DNA of 64,000 nt from Xanthobacteraceae bacterium (GTDB lineage Bacteria; Pseudomonadota; Alphaproteobacteria; Rhizobiales; Xanthobacteraceae). The stretch lies in assembly GCA_019745775.1 (NCBI GenBank), contig JAIESR010000064.1:47049-111048 (forward strand), in the 5' to 3' direction. Position numbers and translations under genes: made by a program. Positions 1-8,001 of this stretch are shown piece by piece (position 1 is the stretch's first letter; the number at the start of each line of letters is the position of its first letter). A model generated the notes under the pieces. That model saw only the letters and a list, made by a program, of their open reading frames with translations. It was not told the DNA's origin and ran no database searches.

Positions 1-2075
1 AGGATCACATAGTCGAGAAACGACGGCAGCCGCGGGTTGCGCAAGTGTATTTCTTTGGTCTGCGGGTGGAACTCTAGTCCGAGCGCAGCATCAATGAGCG
101 AGAACGGCGTCGCACTGGCCCAGGCCTGCGGCGCGCAGGCAACGGGGTAGAGCGTCGGCCCGCGCCGGCGCTCGCGTTGGAATCCGCAAAACAGCTCGGG
201 CAAGCGCCGCAGGTCCATGTAGGTAGCGGCCTCGAACAGGCCCTGCATGACCTGTCCGACCGCCCGCTTGAGGCCGTAGCGCGCGAAGCCGAGCGCGATC
301 AGCGAGTTGTCGTGCGGCCAGACCGAGCCGTTATGATAGGACATCGGATTGTAGCGCGCTTCGCCGCGCGCGACCGTCCTGATTCCCCAGCCGGAGAAGA
401 AGCGCGGGCTCAAGAGCCCGTCCGCGACCAGCTTGGCGCGTTCGGGCCGCGCGATGCCGGTGAACAGCACCTGCCCGGCGTTCGAGGTGAGCACGCGGCA
501 CGGCTCCTTCGCACCGTCGAGCGCAAGCGCGTAGGATTGCAGTTCGTCGCACCAGAATGACGCCTCGAAGCGTTCGGCCAGACGCTGCGCATCGGCGTCG
601 AGTTGGCGCGCAAGCGCGTCGTGATGAAGCCGACGCGCACAGCGGGCCGCCAGCTGCCTGGCGGCAAACACATATCCCTGCACCTCGGCGAGAGCGATCG
701 GCCCTTCGGCGCGGCGGCCATCGGCGTGGAAGATCGCGTCGTGCGAGTCCTTCCAGCCTTGGTTGGCGAGGCCCTTGTCGGTCTTGCGGTAATATTCGAT
801 GAAACCATCGTGGTCGGCGTCGCCGACTTCGTCGATCCAGCGGAGCGCCGCTTCAATCGCTGGCCAAAGCTCGATCAGCGTATCCTCGTCGCCGGTCCGC
901 TCCACATAGAGTCCCGCGAGCAGAATGAACAGCGGCGTTGCATCGACGCTGCCGTAATAGAGACCGAACGGCACCTCCCCCAGCGCCGCCATTTCGCCGG
1001 CGCGCATCTCGTGGAGGATCTTGCCCGGCTCCGCGTCCGACAACGCATCACTGGCCTTGGCCTGAAACGCCGCTAGCCTGCGCAGGACGCCACGCGCCAT
1101 GCTTGGATCGCACCACAGCATCTGCAACGCCGTGATCAGGCCGTCGCGCCCGAAGGTCGTCGAGTACCAGGGAATTCCCGCGTAGGGATAGCGCCCCTGC
1201 GCCGTGCCGGTCATCAACATGCACAGGTCGGCCGCCGACCGGCACAGCACTTCGTTGAATAGCTCGTTCGAGGTCTCGACCGTGGTCATGCCGCGGGTTG
1301 CCTTGCGGAGCTCGCGGTGCGCGGCCAGCAATCCACGCAGGAACGGTACCGGCCGCTGCGCGCCCGGGTCGTTGCACGAGACCACCAGGAAGATCGGCTT
1401 GGACTCATGCGGCGCAAGCTCGATGCGGTAGGACGCCGACGTGGCGGCGAGCCTGGTCGGCGTCGGATCGAAGATCAGCCGCGTTCGCCGCGCCGCGCCG
1501 TCGAGACCGTGATAGCTGAGCAGCACCTGGTCGGGCGCAACGACCTTTCTGATGCCGGTGCCGCGCCGCGGCCGCTCAATACCGCGCACTTCGAACAAGT
1601 CTGCAAAGTCGCTGTCGAAGTGGAGCGAGAAATCCAAAACGATAGGACGGCCACCGTGATTGCGCAATGCAAGGCGTTGATAGGCGTTGCCGCGCCACAG
1701 GAAGATCGTGCGCGCGACATGCACGATATCCTTTTCGAGAATGATGTGGTCGCCGTCATAGAAATCCGGATTGGTCAGGTCGACCGCGAGCATCGTGTTG
1801 TCATCGCGCACGTTCGAGCCGAGCAGCAGCGGTTGCTCGCCGTTGATCAGCAACTCGAGGCGGGAGAGGAAGCGGGTGTCGGCGTGGAATAGGCCGTCCG
1901 GATCGCCGGTCGACGCGCCGATATCGCCGTGGCTGTCGGTGACAATGAACGTGTCGTCGCATTTGAGCGTGCGGCGCGGGCGCGTGACTGTCTGCGTAGC
2001 AGGAATGTAGAACGGCGCTTCCGCCACCGGATCGACACGCCTGCGCTCTGCCTGTAACGGCCTCTCGATCGCCAT
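1..2075 (-). CDS. Amylo-alpha-1,6-glucosidase / glycogen-debranching family protein (partial, C-terminus off the window)
   Basis: An open frame runs on the minus strand from ATG at 2075 past the window's first base, giving about 691 codons with no stop. The N-terminus (starting MAIERPLQAERR) leads into a glycogen-debranching N-terminal domain: a DTFIVTDSHGD strand, then DGLFHADTRFLSRLELLING, typical of the GDE_N_bis family. The C-terminal half is an alpha/alpha-toroid glucosidase-like domain with motifs such as GIPWYSTTFGRDGLIT, EVPFGLYYGSVDATPLF and GSVWPHDNSLIA. It probably acts on alpha-glucans or trehalose/glycogen-like oligosaccharides in the cytoplasm; the exact substrate is inference. 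It reads away from the purine genes and has its own 194-bp upstream gap. The product is recognised from the translated frame; only its end is missing. Confidence 0.85.
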   Translation of the reverse strand, partial: MAIERPLQAERRRVDPVAEAPFYIPATQTVTRPRRTLKCDDTFIVTDSHGDIGASTGDPDGLFHADTRFLSRLELLINGEQPLLLGSNVRDDNTMLAVDLTNPDFYDGDHIILEKDIVHVARTIFLWRGNAYQRLALRNHGGRPIVLDFSLHFDSDFADLFEVRGIERPRRGTGIRKVVAPDQVLLSYHGLDGAARRTRLIFDPTPTRLAATSASYRIELAPHESKPIFLVVSCNDPGAQRPVPFLRGLLAAHRELRKATRGMTTVETSNELFNEVLCRSAADLCMLMTGTAQGRYPYAGIPWYSTTFGRDGLITALQMLWCDPSMARGVLRRLAAFQAKASDALSDAEPGKILHEMRAGEMAALGEVPFGLYYGSVDATPLFILLAGLYVERTGDEDTLIELWPAIEAALRWIDEVGDADHDGFIEYYRKTDKGLANQGWKDSHDAIFHADGRRAEGPIALAEVQGYVFAARQLAARCARRLHHDALARQLDADAQRLAERFEASFWCDELQSYALALDGAKEPCRVLTSNAGQVLFTGIARPERAKLVADGLLSPRFFSGWGIRTVARGEARYNPMSYHNGSVWPHDNSLIALGFARYGLKRAVGQVMQGLFEAATYMDLRRLPELFCGFQRERRRGPTLYPVACAPQAWASATPFSLIDAALGLEFHPQTKEIHLRNPRLPSFLDYVI

Positions 2076-2269
2076 CAACACCCTCACAACCGTGCAATGC
2101 CAGAAAAGCTAACGTACGAATCAGTGAAAGAGTTTCATCGCTCGTGCACTTCGCGCGCCCGATACCAAGGGCTGGATACGGCGTGAATGCGGCCGCGCCG
2201 ACCGACGACTTTGCAAGAAAATTAGCCGAAAACGAAGCGGTTTGCCGGCGGACCGACATGCAGCGACAA
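2076..2269. other. Intergenic region upstream of the debranching-enzyme gene
   Basis: This 194-bp gap lies between the stop of the UraD/HIUase fusion gene (2270) and the ATG of the debranching enzyme (2075), both on the minus strand. It must hold the promoter of the debranching gene, with a GAGGGTGTTG purine-rich stretch just before the ATG as ribosome binding site. I see no strong hairpin terminator or recognisable operator. Confidence 0.4.
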
Positions 2270-3157
2270 TCAGCTTCCCCGATATACCGAATAACTCCAG
2301 GGCGTTGTCACGAGGGGCACGTGATAGTGGCCTTCGGGCTCCGCTATTCCAAAACGCACCGGCACCATGTCGAGAAACGGACGTGAATCGCGTGTGACGC
2401 CACAACTCCTGAAATAGTCCCCGACATGAAACAAAAGCTCGTAGTTGCCGACCCGTAACGGGCTATCTGCGATCAGCGGACGGCCCGGGCGCCCATCACG
2501 ATCGGTCGTCACGCGTGTCAGCAGTGCGCGCGCCGATCGACCGACCTCGAACAGTTCGACGGTCACGCCCGCGGCCGGGCGGCCGTGATAGGTGTCGAGC
2601 ACATGCGTTGACAGGCGCCCTGTAACCACCGGCGCGCCCGCACCTTCCACGCGATCGACAAGACGCAGGCGGGTGATGTGGCCGATCTCTTCAAGTGCCG
2701 TTGCGATCTCCGTGTCAACATCGTTGACCAGCCGTCGCTCGAAGGAGTCAAGCACGGCGTCGCGGGTTTGCCGGCGCACGCAGATGACAAAGGGGAACCC
2801 GAATTTTTGCCGATACGCCCCATTCAGCTTTTCGAAATGCTGAAACTCGGCATCCGAGAGCTGATCGAGCCCCAGGCCCGCCTGCTCCGCGACTGACGCG
2901 GGCGCCATCGTTCCGGCACGCGCCGCCTTCCCCGCCAGATCCGGATGACACGCCACGAACGCAATCTGCTCCTGGCGCGGCCGGCTGCGTACCGCCGCCA
3001 TCATGGCATCGTGCAGAGCCGCCACGGTCGCAAACGGCCGACGTGGATGGCTCTGTTCCGCGACCCAGGGCGCCGCTTCGAACAGCCCATCCAACGCGCG
3101 GACAAACCCCGCCTTGTCGGATTTGTTCAGCGTATCGAGTGAAACGCGTTGCGGCAT
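2270..3157 (-). CDS. uraD-uraH: Bifunctional OHCU decarboxylase / 5-hydroxyisourate hydrolase (UraD-HIUase fusion)
   Basis: One 295-aa protein carries two consecutive urate-breakdown enzymes. Residues ~1-170 are an OHCU decarboxylase domain (HPDLAGKAA and KFGFPFVICVRRQTRD motifs), which makes S-allantoin from OHCU. Residues ~181-295 are a transthyretin-like HIU hydrolase: it opens with LSTHVLDTYHGRPAAGV, has the TTDRDGR loop, and ends in HYHVPLVTTPWSYSVYRGS with the diagnostic C-terminal YRGS. The two domains act in the order HIUase then UraD but are fused with UraD first. The ATG at 3157 (MPQRVSL) is chosen over the ATG at 3169 because it matches the usual UraD N-terminus. It is last in an operon with the M20 hydrolase and AllC; the upstream stop directly abuts the 3169 ATG, suggesting translational coupling. 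Confidence 0.93.
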   Translation of the reverse strand: MPQRVSLDTLNKSDKAGFVRALDGLFEAAPWVAEQSHPRRPFATVAALHDAMMAAVRSRPRQEQIAFVACHPDLAGKAARAGTMAPASVAEQAGLGLDQLSDAEFQHFEKLNGAYRQKFGFPFVICVRRQTRDAVLDSFERRLVNDVDTEIATALEEIGHITRLRLVDRVEGAGAPVVTGRLSTHVLDTYHGRPAAGVTVELFEVGRSARALLTRVTTDRDGRPGRPLIADSPLRVGNYELLFHVGDYFRSCGVTRDSRPFLDMVPVRFGIAEPEGHYHVPLVTTPWSYSVYRGS

Positions 3158-3169
3158 GATCAGCCCCAT

Positions 3170-4417
3170 TCAAGCCGTGCAAAGGTCCGCAACCGCCAGC
3201 GCGACGATCTTGGTCGCCGCCCGCAGGTCGGACAGCCGGATGTTCTCGTTCGCGTTATGGGCGCTGGCCTCGAGGAGCGTCCGCGGCCCCGCACCATAGA
3301 GCACCACGGGAATGCCACGCGCGGCATAGTGGCGGGCGTCGGTGTAGAGTGGCACGCCGGTGACCTGAACATCGGTCCGCAGGATCGCCTGTGCATGGCG
3401 CTGGATGGCGGACGCAATCGGCTCGCTGCCGGACTGCGGGACCAGCGGCGTCGCCAGCAGGACCTGCCGCACCGTCACATTGATTCCTGCGAATGCTTTC
3501 GCACTTTCCTGGATCAAGGCACGCAAACGGGCCTCGACCTCCGCCGGCGACTCCTCCGGAATGATCCGGCGATCGAGCCGAAATGTCACCTGATCGGGCA
3601 CCACATTGGTGTTGATCCCGCCGCTGATCAAACCGACGTTGAGCGTCGGCGACGAGATGCCGGGCATGCGCGAGCGGATACTGGCGAGGGATTGCCGGCT
3701 GGCATAGAGCGCCGTCAGGATCGCATTGGCTGCTTCCAGCGCATCCACGCCGCTGCCGGGGATCGCCGCGTGCGCCTGCTTGCCTTCGACGGCGACCTCC
3801 AGGTGCAGGCAGCCGTTGTGGGCGTTGACGATGGCGTAGGAGAAGCCGGCGGCGATCACAAAGTCCGGCTTTGCCAGTCCTTGGTCGAGCAGCAGCTTCG
3901 GACCGATGTCGCCACCTGATTCTTCATCATACGTGAAGTGCAGTTCGACCGTGCCCGCGAGCTTCGCCCCCTTGGCTACGGCGTCCTTCAACGCCAGCAA
4001 GGCGTATGTGTAGGTCGCGAAATCGGACTTCGACACCGCGGCGCCGCGTCCGTACATGACCTTACCCTGCGGGCTGTCCTCAATCACGGCGCCGTAAGGA
4101 TCGTTCGTCCATCCGCGTCCCGGCGGCACGACGTCGCCGTGGGCATTGAGCGCGATCGTCGGGCCGTCACCGAACCGATGGCGCACGATGAGATTGGTCG
4201 CGCTTTTCATGCCGACCGCCTCGACGGCGGCACGCGGTATCGGACACGCTTCGACAGTCAAGCCGAGTTCCTCCAGCAGCGTCTTGGTGCGCGCGGCATG
4301 AGGCGCGCAGTCTCCCGGCGGATTGTCACTGGGCACTTTCACCAATTCGGCGAGAAGTTCGATCTCGCGCGCAAAGCCGTCATCGACGAAAGCGCTGATC
4401 TGGTCTGCAATCGTCAT
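3170..4417 (-). CDS. M20-family metallo-amidohydrolase (ArgE/DapE/ACY1-like) of the purine-degradation operon
   Basis: This 415-aa M20 peptidase/amidohydrolase overlaps the end of the allantoate amidohydrolase gene by 4 bp. Metal-site motifs are NAHGDVVPPG (first His and Asp), TYDEESGGD (catalytic and metal Glu pair), HAAIPGSG and a C-terminal His (ASAHNANENI). The stretch that normally reads GRGAxDMKG, where the Asp bridges two zinc ions, reads YGRGAAVSKSDF here: the bridging Asp is Val, with an Asp four residues later. Its place between AllC and UraD suggests a ureido- or N-carbamoyl compound such as ureidoglycolate as substrate, but this is inference and an acylase of another specificity is equally possible. 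Confidence 0.8.
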   Translation of the reverse strand: MTIADQISAFVDDGFAREIELLAELVKVPSDNPPGDCAPHAARTKTLLEELGLTVEACPIPRAAVEAVGMKSATNLIVRHRFGDGPTIALNAHGDVVPPGRGWTNDPYGAVIEDSPQGKVMYGRGAAVSKSDFATYTYALLALKDAVAKGAKLAGTVELHFTYDEESGGDIGPKLLLDQGLAKPDFVIAAGFSYAIVNAHNGCLHLEVAVEGKQAHAAIPGSGVDALEAANAILTALYASRQSLASIRSRMPGISSPTLNVGLISGGINTNVVPDQVTFRLDRRIIPEESPAEVEARLRALIQESAKAFAGINVTVRQVLLATPLVPQSGSEPIASAIQRHAQAILRTDVQVTGVPLYTDARHYAARGIPVVLYGAGPRTLLEASAHNANENIRLSDLRAATKIVALAVADLCTA

Positions 4418-5643
4418 GCCGACTGCTCGTAGTTTGCGATGGTGTCAAGCAGAATGCGTGCCGCGAGATCCGCATCCGCGGCCGCTACCGTTTCCAACGG
4501 CGAATGGCTGATGCCACCATTGCCACAACGGACGAACAGCATGCCAAGTTCGGTGATGCCTTTGAACTGCATGGCGTCGTGGCCGGCTCCGCTTGGCAGC
4601 GGTCGAACGCCGATGCCCGCACGGGCTATGGCCGCCGCTAATAGCCGCTGAATGCGCGGGCTACAGGAAACGTTATTGCTGCGCGACACTTCCTTGGTTT
4701 CAACCTTAACGCCACGGCGCTCCGCGACACGTTTGATTTCCGCCAGCACGTCCGATGCAGCCGCGTCGCGCGTCTGGTCGTCGCCGGCACGGATGTCGAT
4801 GGTCAGCTCACAGTGCCCGGGGATGACGTTGATCGCGCCACCAGGCACGCGGAGTTCGCCGACGGTGCCCACCAGCGTCGGCGCCGCCGCACAGCGTCGT
4901 TCCACGTAGAGAACGATTTCGGCAGCAGCGGCGGCGGCGTCGTGGCGGAGCGCCATCGGCACCGTTCCCGCATGACCGGCGGTTCCGGCGATGCTCACCC
5001 GCTGCCGTACCGAACCGGCAATGGAGGTGACGATGCCGACCGGGAAGTCCTCGTGCAGCAGGACCGGTCCCTGCTCGATGTGGACTTCCAGATAGCCGAT
5101 CAGATCCTGCGGGCGGCGCGCCAGCGTCGGTATGAGCTTCGGATCGAAGCCAGCCGCGCGCATGACATCGCCCAATCGATGGCCTTCGCCATCGCTCCGA
5201 TCGAGGACGCTCGTGTCGAATTGGCCGGCCATCGCGCTGCTGCCGATATAGGGTGTGGAGAAGCGCACCCCCTCCTCTTCCGAGAATGCGATCACGTCCA
5301 CGTTAAATGGCAGCTTGCGGCCGGACTGGTGCAGGTGCTCGACCGCCACCAGTGCCGTCAGGATGCCGAGCCGTCCGTCATAGTGGCCGGCGTTGCGGAC
5401 GGTGTCATAGTGCGAGCCCAGGATGAGCGTGCGCGCTGACGGATTGTCCGACCGATAACGCCCGACCACATTGCCGACGGCGTCGATGTCGGCGCTCATG
5501 CCGGCATCATGCATCCATTTCTTGAGCTCGGCTGCGACGGCGCGGTGCGGCGGCGTGAGGTAGGTGCAGGTCAGGCCGTCGGACGTCTCCGACCACTGCG
5601 CCAGCCGCGCGGCCAGGTCGACAATGCGTTGCCCGAATGTCAT
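4414..5643 (-). CDS. allC: Allantoate amidohydrolase (M20, hydantoinase/carbamoylase type)
   Basis: A 409-aa Zn-dependent amidohydrolase of the allantoate amidohydrolase / N-carbamoyl-amino-acid hydrolase family. Metal and catalytic motifs are all present: GSHYDTV (His), HYDGRLG (bridging Asp), FSEEEGVRF (Glu pair), EVHIEQGP (His) and the C-terminal SHSPLE (His). The dimerisation lid includes GTAGHAGTVPM. The context of PuuD, PuuE and UraD makes allantoate the likely substrate, yielding ureidoglycine, ammonia and CO2. The start is placed at ATG 5643 (MTFGQRIVDLAARL); an in-frame start 27 codons upstream would run into the divergent puuD. Only 30 bp separate this ATG from the puuD start, so the two transcripts must overlap at their 5' ends or be driven from within the opposite gene. 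Confidence 0.9.
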   Translation of the reverse strand: MTFGQRIVDLAARLAQWSETSDGLTCTYLTPPHRAVAAELKKWMHDAGMSADIDAVGNVVGRYRSDNPSARTLILGSHYDTVRNAGHYDGRLGILTALVAVEHLHQSGRKLPFNVDVIAFSEEEGVRFSTPYIGSSAMAGQFDTSVLDRSDGEGHRLGDVMRAAGFDPKLIPTLARRPQDLIGYLEVHIEQGPVLLHEDFPVGIVTSIAGSVRQRVSIAGTAGHAGTVPMALRHDAAAAAAEIVLYVERRCAAAPTLVGTVGELRVPGGAINVIPGHCELTIDIRAGDDQTRDAAASDVLAEIKRVAERRGVKVETKEVSRSNNVSCSPRIQRLLAAAIARAGIGVRPLPSGAGHDAMQFKGITELGMLFVRCGNGGISHSPLETVAAADADLAARILLDTIANYEQSA

Positions 5644-5673
5644 GGTGATCGCCGGAAAGAAGGCCGCTGAACC

Positions 5674-6867
5674 GTGGACGCTGTCGTCACTGAATGGCTT
5701 AGTCTCATCATCCGCTGGCTGCACGTCGTTGCCGGGATAGCCTGGATCGGCAGCTCATTCTACTTCATCCATCTCGATTTGAGCCTCAAGCCGAGACCGG
5801 GGCTGCCCGCCGGCGTCAAGGGTGACGCCTGGCAGGTCCACGGTGGCGGTTTCTACCACATGGTCAAGTTCGTGGTCGCGCCCGCCCGCATGCCGGACGA
5901 GCTGACCTGGTTCAAGTGGGAGGCTTACACCACCTGGCTGTCGGGCTTCGCGCTGCTGGTCATTGTCTACTATCTCGGCGCCGAGCTCTATCTGATCGAC
6001 AAGAGCGTGCTCGATCTGAGCGCCCCGATGGCGGCACTCATCGCTTTTGGCAGCCTGCTCGTGGCCTGGCTGTTCTACGAGGGGCTGTGCCGTTCGCCGC
6101 TGGCAAAGCACGAAATCGCGATGTCGCTGGTTGGCTATGTTTTCCTGGTGGGCCTGACCTATGCCTTCACCCATGTGTTCAGCGGACGCGGCGCGTTCAC
6201 CCAGATCGGCGCGCTGATCGGCACCATCATGGTGGCGAACGTGTTCGTCATCATCATCCCCTACCAGAAGAAGACGGTGGCGGCGCTGATCGCCGGCAAG
6301 GAGCCCAATCCGGAATGGGGCGAGGAAGGGAAGCGCCGGTCGGTCCACAACAATTACCTGACACTGCCGGTCATCTTCCTGATGATCGCGAATCACTACC
6401 CGATGCTGTTCGCGACCAAGTACAACTGGCTGATCGTCGCGATCGTGCTGCTGATCGGACCGGTCATCCGCCATTTCTTCAATTCCCGTCATGAGGGCAA
6501 GGGTAGCCCGTGGTGGACCTGGGGCGTGGCCGCGACCGGGATGATCGCGATCGCCTGGCTGTCGGCCGCCGGCCCGCGTCAGACCGTCACCGGAGCGTTG
6601 CCGAAGGCCGATGCGCGGGCGGCGCACAATGTCGTGCTCACCCGCTGCAGCATGTGCCACATGAGCGGGCCGGTGTGGCCCGGCGTCCCCGCGGCGCCCA
6701 AAGACGTGCTGCTTGAAACCCCGGAAGGCATCAGCCGCCATGCCCGACTTATCGAGATCAACGCAGTACGCTCGGATGCCATGCCGCCCGGCAACATCAC
6801 CGGGATGACCGGCGAGGAACGGTCGATCCTTGCGGCCTGGATCGCGGCCGGCGCACCGGCGAAGTGA
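5674..6867 (+). CDS. puuD: Urate hydroxylase PuuD (membrane protein with C-terminal cytochrome c domain)
   Basis: A 397-aa integral membrane protein starting at GTG 5674. The N-terminal part has about eight hydrophobic segments and the PuuD signature WLHVVAGIAWIGSSFYFIHL, HHxY-type histidines and NEFVIIIP-like segments (seen as NVFVIIIPYQKK). Residues ~300-397 form a periplasmic-type cytochrome c domain with CSMCH at 325-329 and a Met-rich distal region (MPPGNITGM). This class oxidises urate to 5-hydroxyisourate and passes electrons to the respiratory chain, replacing soluble uricase. The next gene, puuE, begins at its stop codon. Confidence 0.95.
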   Translation: MDAVVTEWLSLIIRWLHVVAGIAWIGSSFYFIHLDLSLKPRPGLPAGVKGDAWQVHGGGFYHMVKFVVAPARMPDELTWFKWEAYTTWLSGFALLVIVYYLGAELYLIDKSVLDLSAPMAALIAFGSLLVAWLFYEGLCRSPLAKHEIAMSLVGYVFLVGLTYAFTHVFSGRGAFTQIGALIGTIMVANVFVIIIPYQKKTVAALIAGKEPNPEWGEEGKRRSVHNNYLTLPVIFLMIANHYPMLFATKYNWLIVAIVLLIGPVIRHFFNSRHEGKGSPWWTWGVAATGMIAIAWLSAAGPRQTVTGALPKADARAAHNVVLTRCSMCHMSGPVWPGVPAAPKDVLLETPEGISRHARLIEINAVRSDAMPPGNITGMTGEERSILAAWIAAGAPAK

Positions 6868-6872
6868 ACGCC

Positions 6873-7811
6873 ATGACTTATTCATCCTCCTATCCGCGCG
6901 ACCTCGTCGGCTACGGCCGCGACCCGCCCGACCCGCGCTGGCCGGGCCGCGCGCGCGTGGCGGTGCAGTTCGTGATCAATTACGAGGAAGGCGGCGAGAA
7001 CTCGATCCTGCACGGCGACAAGGCGTCGGAAGCGTTTCTGTCGGACGTGCTGGGCGCCCAGCCGTGGCCTGGCCAGCGCCATACGAATATGGAGTCGATG
7101 TTCGAGTACGGATCGCGGGCCGGGTTCTGGCGGTTGTGGCGAATCTTCACTGAACGCAAGCTGCCGGTGACGGTGTTCGGCGTCGCCACGGCTTTGGCGC
7201 GTAATCCCGACGTCGTCGCCGCCATGGGCGAAGCCCGATGGGAGATCGCCAGCCACGCGCTCAAGTGGATCGAATATAAGGACATGCCGGTGGACGAAGA
7301 GCGCGCGCAGATGCGCGAGGCCATCCGAATCCACACCGAAGCGACGGGAAGCCGGCCGCTCGGCTGGTACACCGGTCGTACGTCCGTAAACTCGCTAAAG
7401 CTCGTGCTCGAAGATGGCGGCTTCCGTTATTCATCCGACACCTATGCGGACGACCTGCCCTACTGGGTCAACGGCGCGGAGGGTCCGCACCTGCTCATCC
7501 CCTACTCGCTCGATGCGAACGACATGCGCTTTGTCGTGCCGCAGGGTTTTGGCCAGGGCAATGACTTCTTCACCTATCTCCGCGACAGCTTCGACGTGCT
7601 CTACGCCGAAGGCGACCGCGCGCCCAAGATGATGTCGGTCGGCCTGCACTGCCGGCTGGTCGGCCGGCCGGGCCGCGCGGCCGGGCTCATCCGCTTCCTC
7701 GATCACATCGCCAAGCATGACCGTGTCTGGGTCGCGACGCGCCTCGACATCGCGGAACACTGGCACCGCGAGCACCGAGGCCTTGCGGCGAATGCGCCCG
7801 TGGTCGCGTGA
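6873..7811 (+). CDS. puuE: Allantoinase PuuE (polysaccharide-deacetylase-type)
   Basis: A 312-aa protein of the NodB/polysaccharide deacetylase superfamily, the metal-independent-type allantoinase unlike the amidohydrolase AllB. Family features are YPRDLVGYGRDPPDPRWPGRARVAVQ, QFVINYEEGGENSILHGD, WEIASHALKWIEYKDM and GWYTGRTSVNS. It converts allantoin to allantoate in the cytoplasm. ATG 6873 gives the canonical N-terminus; an in-frame GTG at 6864 overlaps the puuD stop (GTGA) and would also couple translation. An intrinsic-terminator-like hairpin follows the stop immediately. Confidence 0.93.
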   Translation: MTYSSSYPRDLVGYGRDPPDPRWPGRARVAVQFVINYEEGGENSILHGDKASEAFLSDVLGAQPWPGQRHTNMESMFEYGSRAGFWRLWRIFTERKLPVTVFGVATALARNPDVVAAMGEARWEIASHALKWIEYKDMPVDEERAQMREAIRIHTEATGSRPLGWYTGRTSVNSLKLVLEDGGFRYSSDTYADDLPYWVNGAEGPHLLIPYSLDANDMRFVVPQGFGQGNDFFTYLRDSFDVLYAEGDRAPKMMSVGLHCRLVGRPGRAAGLIRFLDHIAKHDRVWVATRLDIAEHWHREHRGLAANAPVVA

Positions 7812-7812
7812 T

Positions 7813-7842
7813 CCCGCGCCAGCGCGAAAAAGCGCGGGTTTT
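7813..7842 (+). terminator. Rho-independent terminator after puuDE
   Basis: Two bases past the puuE stop, CCCGCGC (7813-7819) pairs with GCGCGGG (7832-7838) around a 12-base loop and is followed by TTTT. It would separate puuDE from the sigma-54-driven importer downstream. Confidence 0.6.
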
Positions 7843-7887
7843 CAACAGTCTTGACTGGTGAATAGGCAAGTCGGTTCAAATTGCCTA
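7841..7887. promoter_or_regulatory. Two inverted repeats in the enhancer position of the importer promoter
   Basis: TTCAACAGTC (7841-7850) and GACTGGTGAA (7853-7862) form a palindrome with 9 of 10 matching positions. TAGGCAA (7863-7869) and TTGCCTA (7881-7887) form a perfect 7-bp inverted repeat with an 11-bp spacer. Their centres lie about 115 and 92 bp before the start site predicted from the sigma-54 promoter, the usual place for an enhancer-binding protein. Neither matches the NtrC consensus I know, so the binding protein is unidentified. Confidence 0.45.
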
Positions 7888-7940
7888 GTCTTCGGGCAAC
7901 CCTGCAGCCGCATGCTCGCGACGGGGCGAAAACTTTAGGC

Positions 7941-7955
7941 TGGCACGCGGATTGC
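7941..7955 (+). promoter_or_regulatory. Sigma-54 (RpoN) promoter of the NMT1-type importer
   Basis: The sequence TGGCACGCGGATTGC matches the -24/-12 consensus (TGGCACG-N4-TTGC) exactly, with GG at 7942-7943 and GC at 7954-7955 separated by the required 10 bp. Transcription should start near 7967, leaving a ~35-nt leader before the ATG at 8002. RpoN promoters need an activating enhancer-binding protein; nitrogen limitation is the likely signal given the neighbours. Confidence 0.85.
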
Positions 7956-8001
7956 TGAGCAACACCGAGACGTCCGCCGATTAGCTTATGGAGCATCAAC
8001 G

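Noticed and set aside
7861..7887. NtrC binding site
   Set aside because: The arms TAGGCAA/TTGCCTA do not fit the TGCACCA-type NtrC consensus, so I left the activator unnamed.
7888..7940. TPP or purine riboswitch before the NMT1-type binding protein
   Set aside because: The predicted leader after the sigma-54 start is only ~35 nt, too short for these aptamers, and no conserved core is visible.
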